Origin: Bacillota bacterium
Lineage (GTDB): Bacteria > Bacillota > Clostridia > Saccharofermentanales > UBA5734
NCBI GenBank assembly: GCA_023438965.1
Contig: JAEXPB010000045.1
Location: forward strand, 1-6,396
DNA: 6,396 nucleotides
Direction of reading: 5' to 3'
How positions within the stretch are numbered: position 1 is the stretch's first letter; each line of letters begins with the position of its first letter. Made by a program: the position numbers and the translations under genes. Below, in pieces: positions 1 to 6,130 of this stretch. The notes beneath the pieces were generated by a model. That model was not told the origin of the DNA. It worked only from the letters and a program-made list of their open reading frames with translations, and did no database searches.

Positions 1-534
1 AAAGTCGCCGGACTTGCCGCCGGGTTTGCTGATCAGGCCAATCGGGCCGATGATCATGCCCTTGTCGACTGCCTTGCTCATATCATACAACGTCAGCGCG
101 GCGACCGAAACCGCGGTCAGGGCTTCCATCTCGACGCCGGTGCGCCAGGTGGCCCGGACGGTGGCGACGATCCGGGCCTGGGTCGGCGACCGGAAATCGA
201 TCTGTACATCGATGCTGTCCAGCGGCAGGGGATGGCAGAGCGGAATCAGCTCGTACGTCCGCTTGGCCGCCATGATGCCGGCCAGGCGGGCGGTGCCCAG
301 CACATCGCCCTTGGGCAGGTCGCCGGCCAGGATCTGCCGGGCGGTTTCCGGCTGCATGGTCACCAGCGCCTGGGCCTTGGCCGTGCGTCGGGTCAGGGGT
401 TTGGCGCCGACATCAACCATCTGGGCTTCGCCGGCGGCGGTCAGGTGGGTGAGGCCGACGGTATCGGCCGGGCCCGCTTTCCCCGGTGTTGGTCCAGTTG
501 AGGCAGTTTCTGTGTTCGAATGCCTGTTGGTCAT
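1..534 (-). CDS. moaC: Cyclic pyranopterin monophosphate synthase MoaC (3' end off the window)
   Basis: MoaC acts with MoaA in the first step of molybdopterin synthesis. It converts the MoaA product, 3',8-cyclo-7,8-dihydro-GTP, to cyclic pyranopterin monophosphate in the cytoplasm. The visible 178 residues contain the family motifs in order: LTHL and MVDV near residues 28-42, KGDV with K75, AAKR with K91, LCHPL with H101, GVEMEAL with E135 and E137, and YDMSKA with D151 and K154. These match E. coli K51, K67, H77, E112, E114, D128 and K131 with an almost constant offset. The reading frame is still open at base 1, after KSGDF; in E. coli MoaC only a few residues follow this point. The ATG at 534-532 is set by an AGGAGG at 545-540, which overlaps the moaA stop. 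About 26 residues rich in Thr, Gly and Pro precede the usual start of the fold, and no other start codon lies among them. The usual Cys of YDMCKA is Ser153. Identity is very secure. Confidence 0.96.
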   Translation of the reverse strand, partial: MTNRHSNTETASTGPTPGKAGPADTVGLTHLTAAGEAQMVDVGAKPLTRRTAKAQALVTMQPETARQILAGDLPKGDVLGTARLAGIMAAKRTYELIPLCHPLPLDSIDVQIDFRSPTQARIVATVRATWRTGVEMEALTAVSVAALTLYDMSKAVDKGMIIGPIGLISKPGGKSGDF

Positions 535-546
535 GTTCTCCTCCTA
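535..546 (-). promoter_or_regulatory. Shine-Dalgarno of moaC fused to the moaA stop codon
   Basis: Read on the minus strand, the junction is TAGGAGGAGAAC followed by ATG. The TAG that ends moaA supplies the first bases of the AGGAGG ribosome-binding site, which sits 5 bases before the moaC start. This fixes the moaC start despite its unusual N-terminal extension, and it suggests that ribosomes finishing moaA can restart on moaC. Confidence 0.8.
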
Positions 547-1497
547 TCCGCCGGTGCGGTCCATGCCGCGCAGCGGTCGAAAGCCCGCGGCGAACTGGTG
601 CCCTTCCGGCTTGTGCCAGATGGCGTCGGCGATCACCTGACGCAATTCGTCGTCGCTGCCATTCAGGGCGTCCAGCAGCGTAACTTCGCCATTGTCGCCC
701 AGGCAGGGCTTGATCCGGCCGTCGGCGGTCAGCCGGATCCGGTTGCAGGTCGGGCAGAACCGGTGGGAAATGGGCCGGATAAAACCCACTGTGCCCAGGT
801 GGCCGGGCAGACGGAAGTCCTCCGCGACTTGCCCGCTCTGACGGACCGGCAGTCGCTGCAAGGCCGGCCAGGCGGCCAGGATCTCGCTGCCGGTGACCAT
901 ACGCGCCGGATCGCTGTCGAGTTCGTTCATCGGCATCAGCTCGATGAAGCGCAGTTCCAGCGGCCGGTCGCGGGTCAAGCCGATGAAGTCGGCGATCTCA
1001 TCATCGTTGATGCCACGGATCAGGACGACATTGAGCTTGATCGGCGCCAGGCCGACGGCAGCACAGGCGTCGATGCCGGCCAGCACCTGGTCCAGGCTGC
1101 CGCCGCCGGTGATCCGGCTAAAGCGGTCGGGCCGCAGGGAGTCGAGCGAGATGTTGATGCGCTGCAGACCGGCTTCGCGCAGGCCGGCGGCCCGCGCCGC
1201 CAAACCCTGGGCGTTGGTGGTCATCGACAGATCCTCGATGGCGCCGGCGGCCAGCACGGCGCGGATGATCGCCGTCAGATCCCGGCGCAGCAGCGGTTCA
1301 CCGCCGGTCAGGCGCACCTTGCGAATGCCCAGGCCGGCCATGCAGCCGACGATCCGGCCGATTTCCGACGCCGAAAGCAGCCGCCGCGGCTGGCTGTCCG
1401 GACAGCCGCCCGGGCGGCAGTACAGGCAGTTCAGGTTGCACTGCGTGGTGACGGACAGCCGCAGGTAAATGATCTCGCGTCCGAACTGGTCAATCAT
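544..1497 (-). CDS. moaA: GTP 3',8-cyclase MoaA (radical SAM)
   Basis: This cytoplasmic enzyme opens molybdopterin synthesis by rearranging GTP to 3',8-cyclo-7,8-dihydro-GTP, using S-adenosylmethionine and two 4Fe-4S clusters. The 317 residues are complete. The N-terminal radical SAM cluster motif CxxxCxxC is C20, C24 and C27, preceded by the family sequence YLRLSVT with R13. GGEP at residues 65-68 is the SAM-binding motif. The second, MoaA-specific cluster is C248, C251 and C265 (CxxC then 13 residues then C), with R253 and R255 in CNRIRL for GTP binding. The protein ends in the conserved double glycine (G316, G317), so the TAG stop is genuine. The ATG at 1497 overlaps the upstream fusion-gene stop by four bases (ATGA) and has GGAGGT at 1509-1504, six bases away. 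Cys32, just after the first cluster in CRPGGC, is an extra cysteine not expected in this family. Confidence 0.97.
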   Translation of the reverse strand: MIDQFGREIIYLRLSVTTQCNLNCLYCRPGGCPDSQPRRLLSASEIGRIVGCMAGLGIRKVRLTGGEPLLRRDLTAIIRAVLAAGAIEDLSMTTNAQGLAARAAGLREAGLQRINISLDSLRPDRFSRITGGGSLDQVLAGIDACAAVGLAPIKLNVVLIRGINDDEIADFIGLTRDRPLELRFIELMPMNELDSDPARMVTGSEILAAWPALQRLPVRQSGQVAEDFRLPGHLGTVGFIRPISHRFCPTCNRIRLTADGRIKPCLGDNGEVTLLDALNGSDDELRQVIADAIWHKPEGHQFAAGFRPLRGMDRTGG

Positions 1498-3422
1498 GAC
1501 TGGACCTCCGGCACTTGACCCCAGATCACGGCACCCGGGTTGTCCAGCCCGTAGCCGCCGAGAGTCTGCACCCGGGCGGCGAAATCCGATGAACGCAGCA
1601 GATGCAGAAAGCGCTGCACCGGCTCGCTGGACCAGGCCAGGCGGTCGATCAGGAAATCATAGGATTCATCGGCCAGGGGTACGAAATCCAGCCCGAAAAG
1701 CTGGGCGGCGGCATAGATCCCCAGGCCGGCGTCGGCGCTGCCGGCCCGGATCAGGGTGGCGACCGCCGAATGGGTGTATTCCTCGCGGTCGTAGCCGCGC
1801 AGGGCGGCACTGTTCAGGCCGGCCCGGCGCAGCAGTTCGTCGCAGAGCAGACGGGTGCCGGAACCTTTCTGGCGATTGACATAAGCCAGGCCGGCGCGGG
1901 CCACATCCTGCAGGCTGGCGACCCGGGCTGGATTGCCCGGCGGCAGCATCAGGCCCTGGCTGCGCCGGACGCCGCGGACCAGGATCGCGCCGCCTTGGGG
2001 GAAGTAGCGTTCCAGATAAGGGACATTATACTGGCCGGTTGCCTCGTCCAGCAGATGAATGCCGGCCAGATGGGCGTCATGGCGCCGGATGGCCATCAGG
2101 CCGGCCATGCTGCCCTGGTGGGCGGAGCTGATGCTGCAGTCCGGGCCGTAAGCCCGGCGCATCAGGTCGGATAGCTCATCGATCAGCGGGTCATGGCTGC
2201 CGATCACGCTCAGGGCGTTCAGGATCTCCGGTTCCGGCCGCAGGAGGGCGACCGGGCTGACGGCGGCTGCCGGCAGGCCTTCGGATTCGCGGGGGATGAC
2301 CAGCAGGCCGTCCGCTTTCAGGAAGGAATTGACCGCTCCGGCGCCGCGGTCCAAGGGGGTGGCGATCCAGTCGGCGCCGATCCGGGCCAGGCGGACCCGG
2401 ATGAATTCCTGGTATTTCAGGGACGACACGATGGCGCGCGACAGGCGGGCCGTCAGTTGCGGCCGGCTGGGCAGGCAGAGGCCGCCGAGATCCCGCAGCA
2501 GCGGCCGGACGACCTGCTCGAGCACGATTAGGGCCGAGACCGGGTAGCCGGGAATGCCGATAACCGGCTTGGCGCCGCTACGTCCAAGAATGGTCGGCTT
2601 GCCCGGCCGGATGGCCAGGCCGTGGCAATAGACAGCGCCGGTCCGGGCGATGATCTCGGCGGTGCGGTCATCGCGCCCGGCCGACGATCCGGCGTTGACC
2701 AGGACGATGTCGCAACGGTCCAGCGCCTGGCGCACCGCGGCTTCGAGCGTGTCGGCGCGATCGGGCACGATCGGCAGGATCAGGGGGTCGGCGCCCCATT
2801 CCTGCAAGGTGCCGGCCAGGATTGTCGAGTTGAATTCAATGATCTCGCCGGCCGCCGGTTGCGCATCCGGCCCGACCAGCTCATCGCCGGTCGGGATGAT
2901 GCCGGTCACCGGCCGGCGGCGAACGCTCACATCACGTACGCCGGCGGCCAGCAAAGCGCCCAGGGCGACCGGCGTCAGGAGACTGCCGGTCGGCAGCAGC
3001 ATGTCGCAGGCGCAGAAGTCCTCGCCGATCTGGCGCACATGCTGCCAGGGCAGGGCCGCCTGGTAGAGCCGGACCGCCGGACCGGCGGAAACCACATCCT
3101 CGATCATCACCACAGCATCGCAGCCAGCCGGCAGCGGATCGCCGGTGTCGACGCGGACGAATTCACCCGCGGTCAGGGTGACCGGCGTCGTTTCGGTGGC
3201 GCCGAAGGTCCGCGCGGCGGTCAGGGCAATGCCATCCATGGCGCAGGCATGATAATGGGGGACATTGCTGCGGGCATAGACAGCCGCGGCAGTCGTGCGG
3301 CCGCGCGCCAGCGCCGTCGGCAGGATCTCGTCGCCGGCGCGGGCGCCGGCCTGGCGCAGCCAGGCCAGCCAGCCGGTTACGGCTTCCTCCAGCGGTGTAT
3401 TGGTCAGGTAACCTTGATACAT
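1494..3422 (-). CDS. MoeA fused to a PBP-like (LysR substrate-binding-like) domain
   Basis: This 642-residue protein is a MoeA-type molybdenumtransferase with an added solute-binding-protein-like domain, a known architecture in anaerobic Firmicutes and archaea. The MoeA part spans about residues 1-400. It shows MDG with D63, VDTGDPLPAGCDAVVMIED (T93), TGDEL with E181, NAGSSAGRDD with D251, PGKPT and GIPGYP near 289-294. The C-terminal part, about 405-642, begins GSHD and carries HLAGIHLLDEATGQYN (453-466), GSGTR (520-524) and GLGIY (566-570), typical of the PBP-like domain (Pfam PBP_like). There is no signal peptide, so this binding domain should be cytoplasmic. Compared with the neighbouring MoeA, the position equivalent to D207 is Glu196, and other pocket motifs differ. 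The start lies 15 bases after the moeA stop behind GAGGGGAA; the TGA stop overlaps the moaA start. Function is inferred: metal insertion or metal choice, with the extra domain possibly binding molybdate, tungstate or a pterin ligand. Architecture is secure; specific role unknown. Confidence 0.92.
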   Translation of the reverse strand: MYQGYLTNTPLEEAVTGWLAWLRQAGARAGDEILPTALARGRTTAAAVYARSNVPHYHACAMDGIALTAARTFGATETTPVTLTAGEFVRVDTGDPLPAGCDAVVMIEDVVSAGPAVRLYQAALPWQHVRQIGEDFCACDMLLPTGSLLTPVALGALLAAGVRDVSVRRRPVTGIIPTGDELVGPDAQPAAGEIIEFNSTILAGTLQEWGADPLILPIVPDRADTLEAAVRQALDRCDIVLVNAGSSAGRDDRTAEIIARTGAVYCHGLAIRPGKPTILGRSGAKPVIGIPGYPVSALIVLEQVVRPLLRDLGGLCLPSRPQLTARLSRAIVSSLKYQEFIRVRLARIGADWIATPLDRGAGAVNSFLKADGLLVIPRESEGLPAAAVSPVALLRPEPEILNALSVIGSHDPLIDELSDLMRRAYGPDCSISSAHQGSMAGLMAIRRHDAHLAGIHLLDEATGQYNVPYLERYFPQGGAILVRGVRRSQGLMLPPGNPARVASLQDVARAGLAYVNRQKGSGTRLLCDELLRRAGLNSAALRGYDREEYTHSAVATLIRAGSADAGLGIYAAAQLFGLDFVPLADESYDFLIDRLAWSSEPVQRFLHLLRSSDFAARVQTLGGYGLDNPGAVIWGQVPEVQS

Positions 3423-3437
3423 GACGGCACTTCCCCT

Positions 3438-4700
3438 CTATGGAAACAGGCAGACCTCGACCGGCGAGCCGGCGGTCAGCCCTTCGCATTCCCGCGGTAT
3501 ACGGATATAACCCTGGCATTGGCCGAGTGTGGCGATCAGGCCGGACTTGCTGAAGAGCGGCGTCGCGATCGCCGGCCGCCCGCGGTCGCCGGGGCGGGCC
3601 GGCAGACAGCTGTCCGGCTCAGGTTCCAGCCGCACCGGGACGATCGACTCCCGGCCCTGGTTGGACGGGATATTGGTGCCCAAGATGGCCGGCACCCGGA
3701 TCGGGTCGGTCTGGCTGTCGCCCTGCAGGTTCAGGATCAATGGCCGGACCAGCAGCTGGCAGACAAAAAGGGCGGCCATCGGGTGACCGGGCAGGCCGAA
3801 AACCGGCTTGCCGGCGATCTGGGCGATGATGGTCGGCTTGCCGGGCTTCAGGGCCAGTCCATGCTGCAGGATGCCCGGCGGCCCCAGCGCATCAAGGACG
3901 GCGGCGACTTCGTCCTGCCGGCCGACCGAGCTGCCGCCGGAAATCAGGACCAGGTCGGCTGCGGCCAACGCCTGGCGGATTGCCGTCGCCAGCATTCCGG
4001 CGTCGTCCGGCAGCAGCGGGGCGATTGTGGCCAGACCGCCGGCAGCCTGGACGGCCGCCGCCAGCATCGGCGCATTGCTGTCGCGGACCTGGCCGGGACG
4101 CAGAATCGGCGTGCCGGTCGCCGCCAGCTCGTTGCCGATCGACAAAATGGCGACCGCGGGCCGGCGGGCAACCGTGACCCGGACTTGGCCCAGAGCGGCC
4201 AGCGTCCCGATGTGCTGCGGCTGCAGCCGCGTGCCGGCCGGCAAGACCAGCTGGCCGGCCCGGACGTCGTCGCCGGCGAACACCAGATGGGCGCCGGGCG
4301 GCGAGGATTTGCGGACATAGCGGTATTCATCGCCATAATCGTCCGTGTCTTCGATCATGACCATCGCGTCCGCGCCGGCGGGAATGGCGCCGCCGGTCGG
4401 GACATAGGCACATTCGCCGGGCTGCAGGGTCAGGTCGGACAGCCGGCCCATCAGGACTTCGCCGGCCAGCTTCAGCATGGCCGGCATCGCGTCGCCGCAG
4501 CCGAAGGTATCCTGCGCCCGGACCGCGTAACCGTCCACACTGGAACGGGTAAAGGCCGGCACCGGTTCCCGGGCGGTCAAGTCTTCCGCCAGCACCCGTC
4601 CGGCGGCTGCCGGCAGCGGAATATCCTCTGCGCCGATTGGCCGGACCAGTTGCTCGCGGATCATCTTTTCGGTATCTTCAACGCTGCGGACGATCAACAT
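3438..4700 (-). CDS. moeA: Molybdopterin molybdenumtransferase MoeA
   Basis: MoeA inserts molybdate (or tungstate) into adenylylated molybdopterin, hydrolysing the adenylate and releasing the metal cofactor in the cytoplasm. The 420-residue length is normal for the family. Motifs in order: SSVDGYAV with D56, VPTGG with T102, PAGADAMVMIED at 107-118, SIGNEL with E191, RDSN with D207, ISGGSSVGRQDE with D263, LKPGKPT at 284-290 and GLPGHP at 302-307. These correspond to E. coli active-site positions D59, T100, E188, D228 and D259 as I recall them. The C-terminal domain ends with the usual GYIRIPRECEGL at 397-408 and a short beta segment. The ATG at 4700 lies 10 bases after AAAGGA (4716-4711), 16 bases past the tupC stop. 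It retains every consensus pocket motif I can check, so it is the better candidate of the two MoeA proteins for ordinary metal insertion. Whether it prefers Mo or W cannot be read from the sequence. Confidence 0.96.
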   Translation of the reverse strand: MLIVRSVEDTEKMIREQLVRPIGAEDIPLPAAAGRVLAEDLTAREPVPAFTRSSVDGYAVRAQDTFGCGDAMPAMLKLAGEVLMGRLSDLTLQPGECAYVPTGGAIPAGADAMVMIEDTDDYGDEYRYVRKSSPPGAHLVFAGDDVRAGQLVLPAGTRLQPQHIGTLAALGQVRVTVARRPAVAILSIGNELAATGTPILRPGQVRDSNAPMLAAAVQAAGGLATIAPLLPDDAGMLATAIRQALAAADLVLISGGSSVGRQDEVAAVLDALGPPGILQHGLALKPGKPTIIAQIAGKPVFGLPGHPMAALFVCQLLVRPLILNLQGDSQTDPIRVPAILGTNIPSNQGRESIVPVRLEPEPDSCLPARPGDRGRPAIATPLFSKSGLIATLGQCQGYIRIPRECEGLTAGSPVEVCLFP

Positions 4701-4716
4701 GCGCCGGGTATCCTTT

Positions 4717-5445
4717 CTACAAGAGCGTGCTCTGGCTGAGCAGAAGCTGCAGCCGGGGATCGGCCGGGCGGTCCAGGATCTGTTCCGGCGGACCGTGGCT
4801 GATCAGCTGCCCCTGGTCCAGAAACAGGACATCATCGGCCAGCTGGCGGACCATGGCCAGCTGATGCGTGACCAGGATCAGCAGGCAGCCGCATTCCCGG
4901 ACATAGGCATCCAGAATGCCGTTGATGGCGGCCAGGCCGGCCAGGTCCAGTGAATGGCCGGGCTCGTCGAGCAGGATGACCCGCCTGGGCACGACCAGGA
5001 TCCGGGCCAGCGCGAGCCGCTGGGTCTCACCGCCGGACAGGCGGTCGGCGCGCGCGGCGGCCAGATGGGCGATGCCCACTTTCTCCAGCGCCTGCAAGGC
5101 CAAGGCGCAGTCTGCCGCCTTGTTCTGCCGCCAGGCCGGCGGTATGGCCAGCCGGACGTTGGCCAGCACAGACAGGGCGAACGCATAAGGCGTCTGGGGC
5201 ATGTAGCCCAAATCGCCGGGCTGCAGCGCCGGGGCGCCGATCCAGGTGATCAGGCCGTTCTGGCTATTCGGGCCATTCGGGCCGGCAGGACTGCCCAGCC
5301 CGGCCAGGGCGCGCAGCAGGGTAGTTTTGCCGGACCCGTTGACACCGAGCAGGACATAGCGCCGGCCAGCCTGGAAATCGAAGGCCGGGATGTCCAGGCT
5401 GAAGCGCTGATCGAAACGGATGTGCAGGTCCTTGATCCTAAACAC
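4717..5445 (-). CDS. tupC: Tungstate ABC transporter ATP-binding protein TupC
   Basis: This is the cytoplasmic ATPase subunit that powers oxyanion import through TupB. The 242 residues contain a complete ABC domain: Walker A GVNGSGKT at 34-41, Q-loop Gln84 in YMPQTPYAF, signature LSGGE at 136-140, Walker B VILLDE at 156-161, D-loop SLD just after it, and H-loop His194. The start is a GTG at 5445, chosen because GGAGG at 5459-5455 lies nine bases upstream and the next residues match the family start (FRIKDLHIRF). It overlaps the end of tupB by eight bases. Residues 55-60 are a tandem Gly-Pro-Asn pair encoded by a perfect 9-base duplication, in the variable stretch between Walker A and the Q-loop. 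The TupC assignment rests mainly on the adjoining TupA and TupB; by itself the protein could be any small anion-importer ATPase. Confidence 0.92.
   Translation of the reverse strand: MFRIKDLHIRFDQRFSLDIPAFDFQAGRRYVLLGVNGSGKTTLLRALAGLGSPAGPNGPNSQNGLITWIGAPALQPGDLGYMPQTPYAFALSVLANVRLAIPPAWRQNKAADCALALQALEKVGIAHLAAARADRLSGGETQRLALARILVVPRRVILLDEPGHSLDLAGLAAINGILDAYVRECGCLLILVTHQLAMVRQLADDVLFLDQGQLISHGPPEQILDRPADPRLQLLLSQSTLL
5266..5283 (-). repeat. Perfect 9-base tandem duplication in tupC
   Basis: On the plus strand ATTCGGGCC occurs at 5266-5274 and again at 5275-5283 with no gap. In the tupC frame it encodes Gly-Pro-Asn twice (residues 55-60). Because the unit is three codons, the duplication leaves the frame intact, and it lies in a variable loop between Walker A and the Q-loop. 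Confidence 0.85.
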
Positions 5446-6130
5446 GTTGCCTTTCCTCCAGCCGGATGGTCAGCAAATTGATCGCGAAGGCGATCAGCAG
5501 CAGGATGCCGCCGAGTCCGATCGCCAGCGTGAAGTTACCCCGGCTGGTTTCCAGCATGATCGCCGTGGTCATCACCCGGGTTTTGTACTGGATGTTGCCG
5601 CCGACCATCATGACCGCACCGACTTCCGAGATCGAACGGCCAAAGCCGGCCAGAATCACCGTGACCAGGGCGTGCCGGCATTCCCAGAGCAGCAGGCGGT
5701 ATTCCTGCCAGCGGCCGACCCCCAGTCCGCGCAGGGTTTCCAGGATCAGCGGCCGGCGCAGTTCAACGGCGGACAGGGTCAGGCTGGCAATGATCGGGAA
5801 GATCAGGATGAACTGGGCGATCACCATCGCCGGCAGGGTAAACAGCAGGTTCAGGCTGCCCAGCGGCCCTTTCCGTGACAGGAGCAGGAAAACGGCCAGG
5901 CCGGCGACCACCGGCGGCAGGCCCATGAAGGTCTGGATCACCCGCCGCAGGAGCCTTCGGCCGGGGAAACGGCAGGAAGCCAGAACAGCGCCGGCCGGTA
6001 AACCGGCCAGCGCTGCCGCGGCTGTACTGAGCAGGGACATCACGAGGGTCAGGCCCAGTATCTGGCGCCATTCCTGGCCGGCAGCCCAGAATGAGCGGAT
6101 AATGTCCGGCAGGGCGCCGTCATTTATCAT
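5438..6130 (-). CDS. tupB: Tungstate ABC transporter permease TupB
   Basis: This is the inner-membrane channel subunit of a TupABC tungstate importer. The 230 residues are hydrophobic, with probable membrane segments near 23-51, 67-85, 95-120, 155-176 and 199-221. Family hallmarks are FMGLPPVVAGL at 68-78, the coupling-loop (EAA-type) region around 131-165, and GFGRSISEVGAVMMVGGNI at 162-180, which is characteristic of TupB rather than of the molybdate permease ModB. The ATG at 6130 lies within the last codons of tupA, an 11-base overlap. Its AGGAGG (6148-6143) is 12 bases away, a long spacing, and the bases between can form a short five-pair stem with that site. A much stronger predicted hairpin occurs early in the gene at 6015-5986. 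The TAG stop overlaps the start of tupC by eight bases. Substrate assignment is by family resemblance; molybdate could also be carried. Confidence 0.93.
   Translation of the reverse strand: MINDGALPDIIRSFWAAGQEWRQILGLTLVMSLLSTAAAALAGLPAGAVLASCRFPGRRLLRRVIQTFMGLPPVVAGLAVFLLLSRKGPLGSLNLLFTLPAMVIAQFILIFPIIASLTLSAVELRRPLILETLRGLGVGRWQEYRLLLWECRHALVTVILAGFGRSISEVGAVMMVGGNIQYKTRVMTTAIMLETSRGNFTLAIGLGGILLLIAFAINLLTIRLEERQRV
5446..5459 (-). promoter_or_regulatory. Shine-Dalgarno for the GTG start of tupC
   Basis: GGAGGAAAGG on the minus strand precedes a GTG codon at 5445-5443, inside the last codons of tupB. No in-frame ATG near this point matches the family N-terminus. The strong site supports GTG initiation and coupled translation of the permease and ATPase. 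Confidence 0.75.
5986..6015 (-). other. Strong predicted mRNA hairpin within tupB
   Basis: In the transcript, the arm at 6015-6003 (CAGCGCTGGCCGG) pairs with the arm at 5998-5986 (CCGGCCGGCGCTG). This gives 13 consecutive pairs, twelve Watson-Crick and one U-G, closed by a four-base UUUA loop. It covers codons 39-49 of tupB, in the first membrane segment. No U-run follows, so it is not a rho-independent terminator. A role in stabilising upstream tupA mRNA or damping tupBC expression is possible but unproven; GC-rich codon choice could also produce it by chance. Confidence 0.4.

Noticed and set aside
14..640. A 208-codon plus-strand open frame at the left edge
   Set aside because: The minus strand here encodes moaC with all its catalytic motifs; the plus-strand frame is its mirror and runs into moaA.
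520..1518. A 332-codon plus-strand open frame opposite moaA
   Set aside because: It is an antisense shadow of moaA, with no recognisable motif and biased composition.
3423..3437. Possible internal promoter or terminator between the two MoeA genes
   Set aside because: The gap is only 15 bases and is filled by the ribosome-binding site of the next gene.
4375..4396. Inverted repeat CCGGCGG / CCGCCGG in moeA
   Set aside because: Seven pairs with an eight-base loop fall on the conserved PTGGAIPAGAD coding motif, so GC-rich Gly and Pro codons explain it.
2622..4739. A 705-codon open frame on the plus strand across both MoeA genes
   Set aside because: It lies exactly opposite two genes with complete, conserved motifs. 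Its translation is low-complexity (rich in Gly, Ala, Arg, Gln, Asp), which is what the antisense strand of GC-rich genes gives. It crosses a gene junction and shows no family resemblance.
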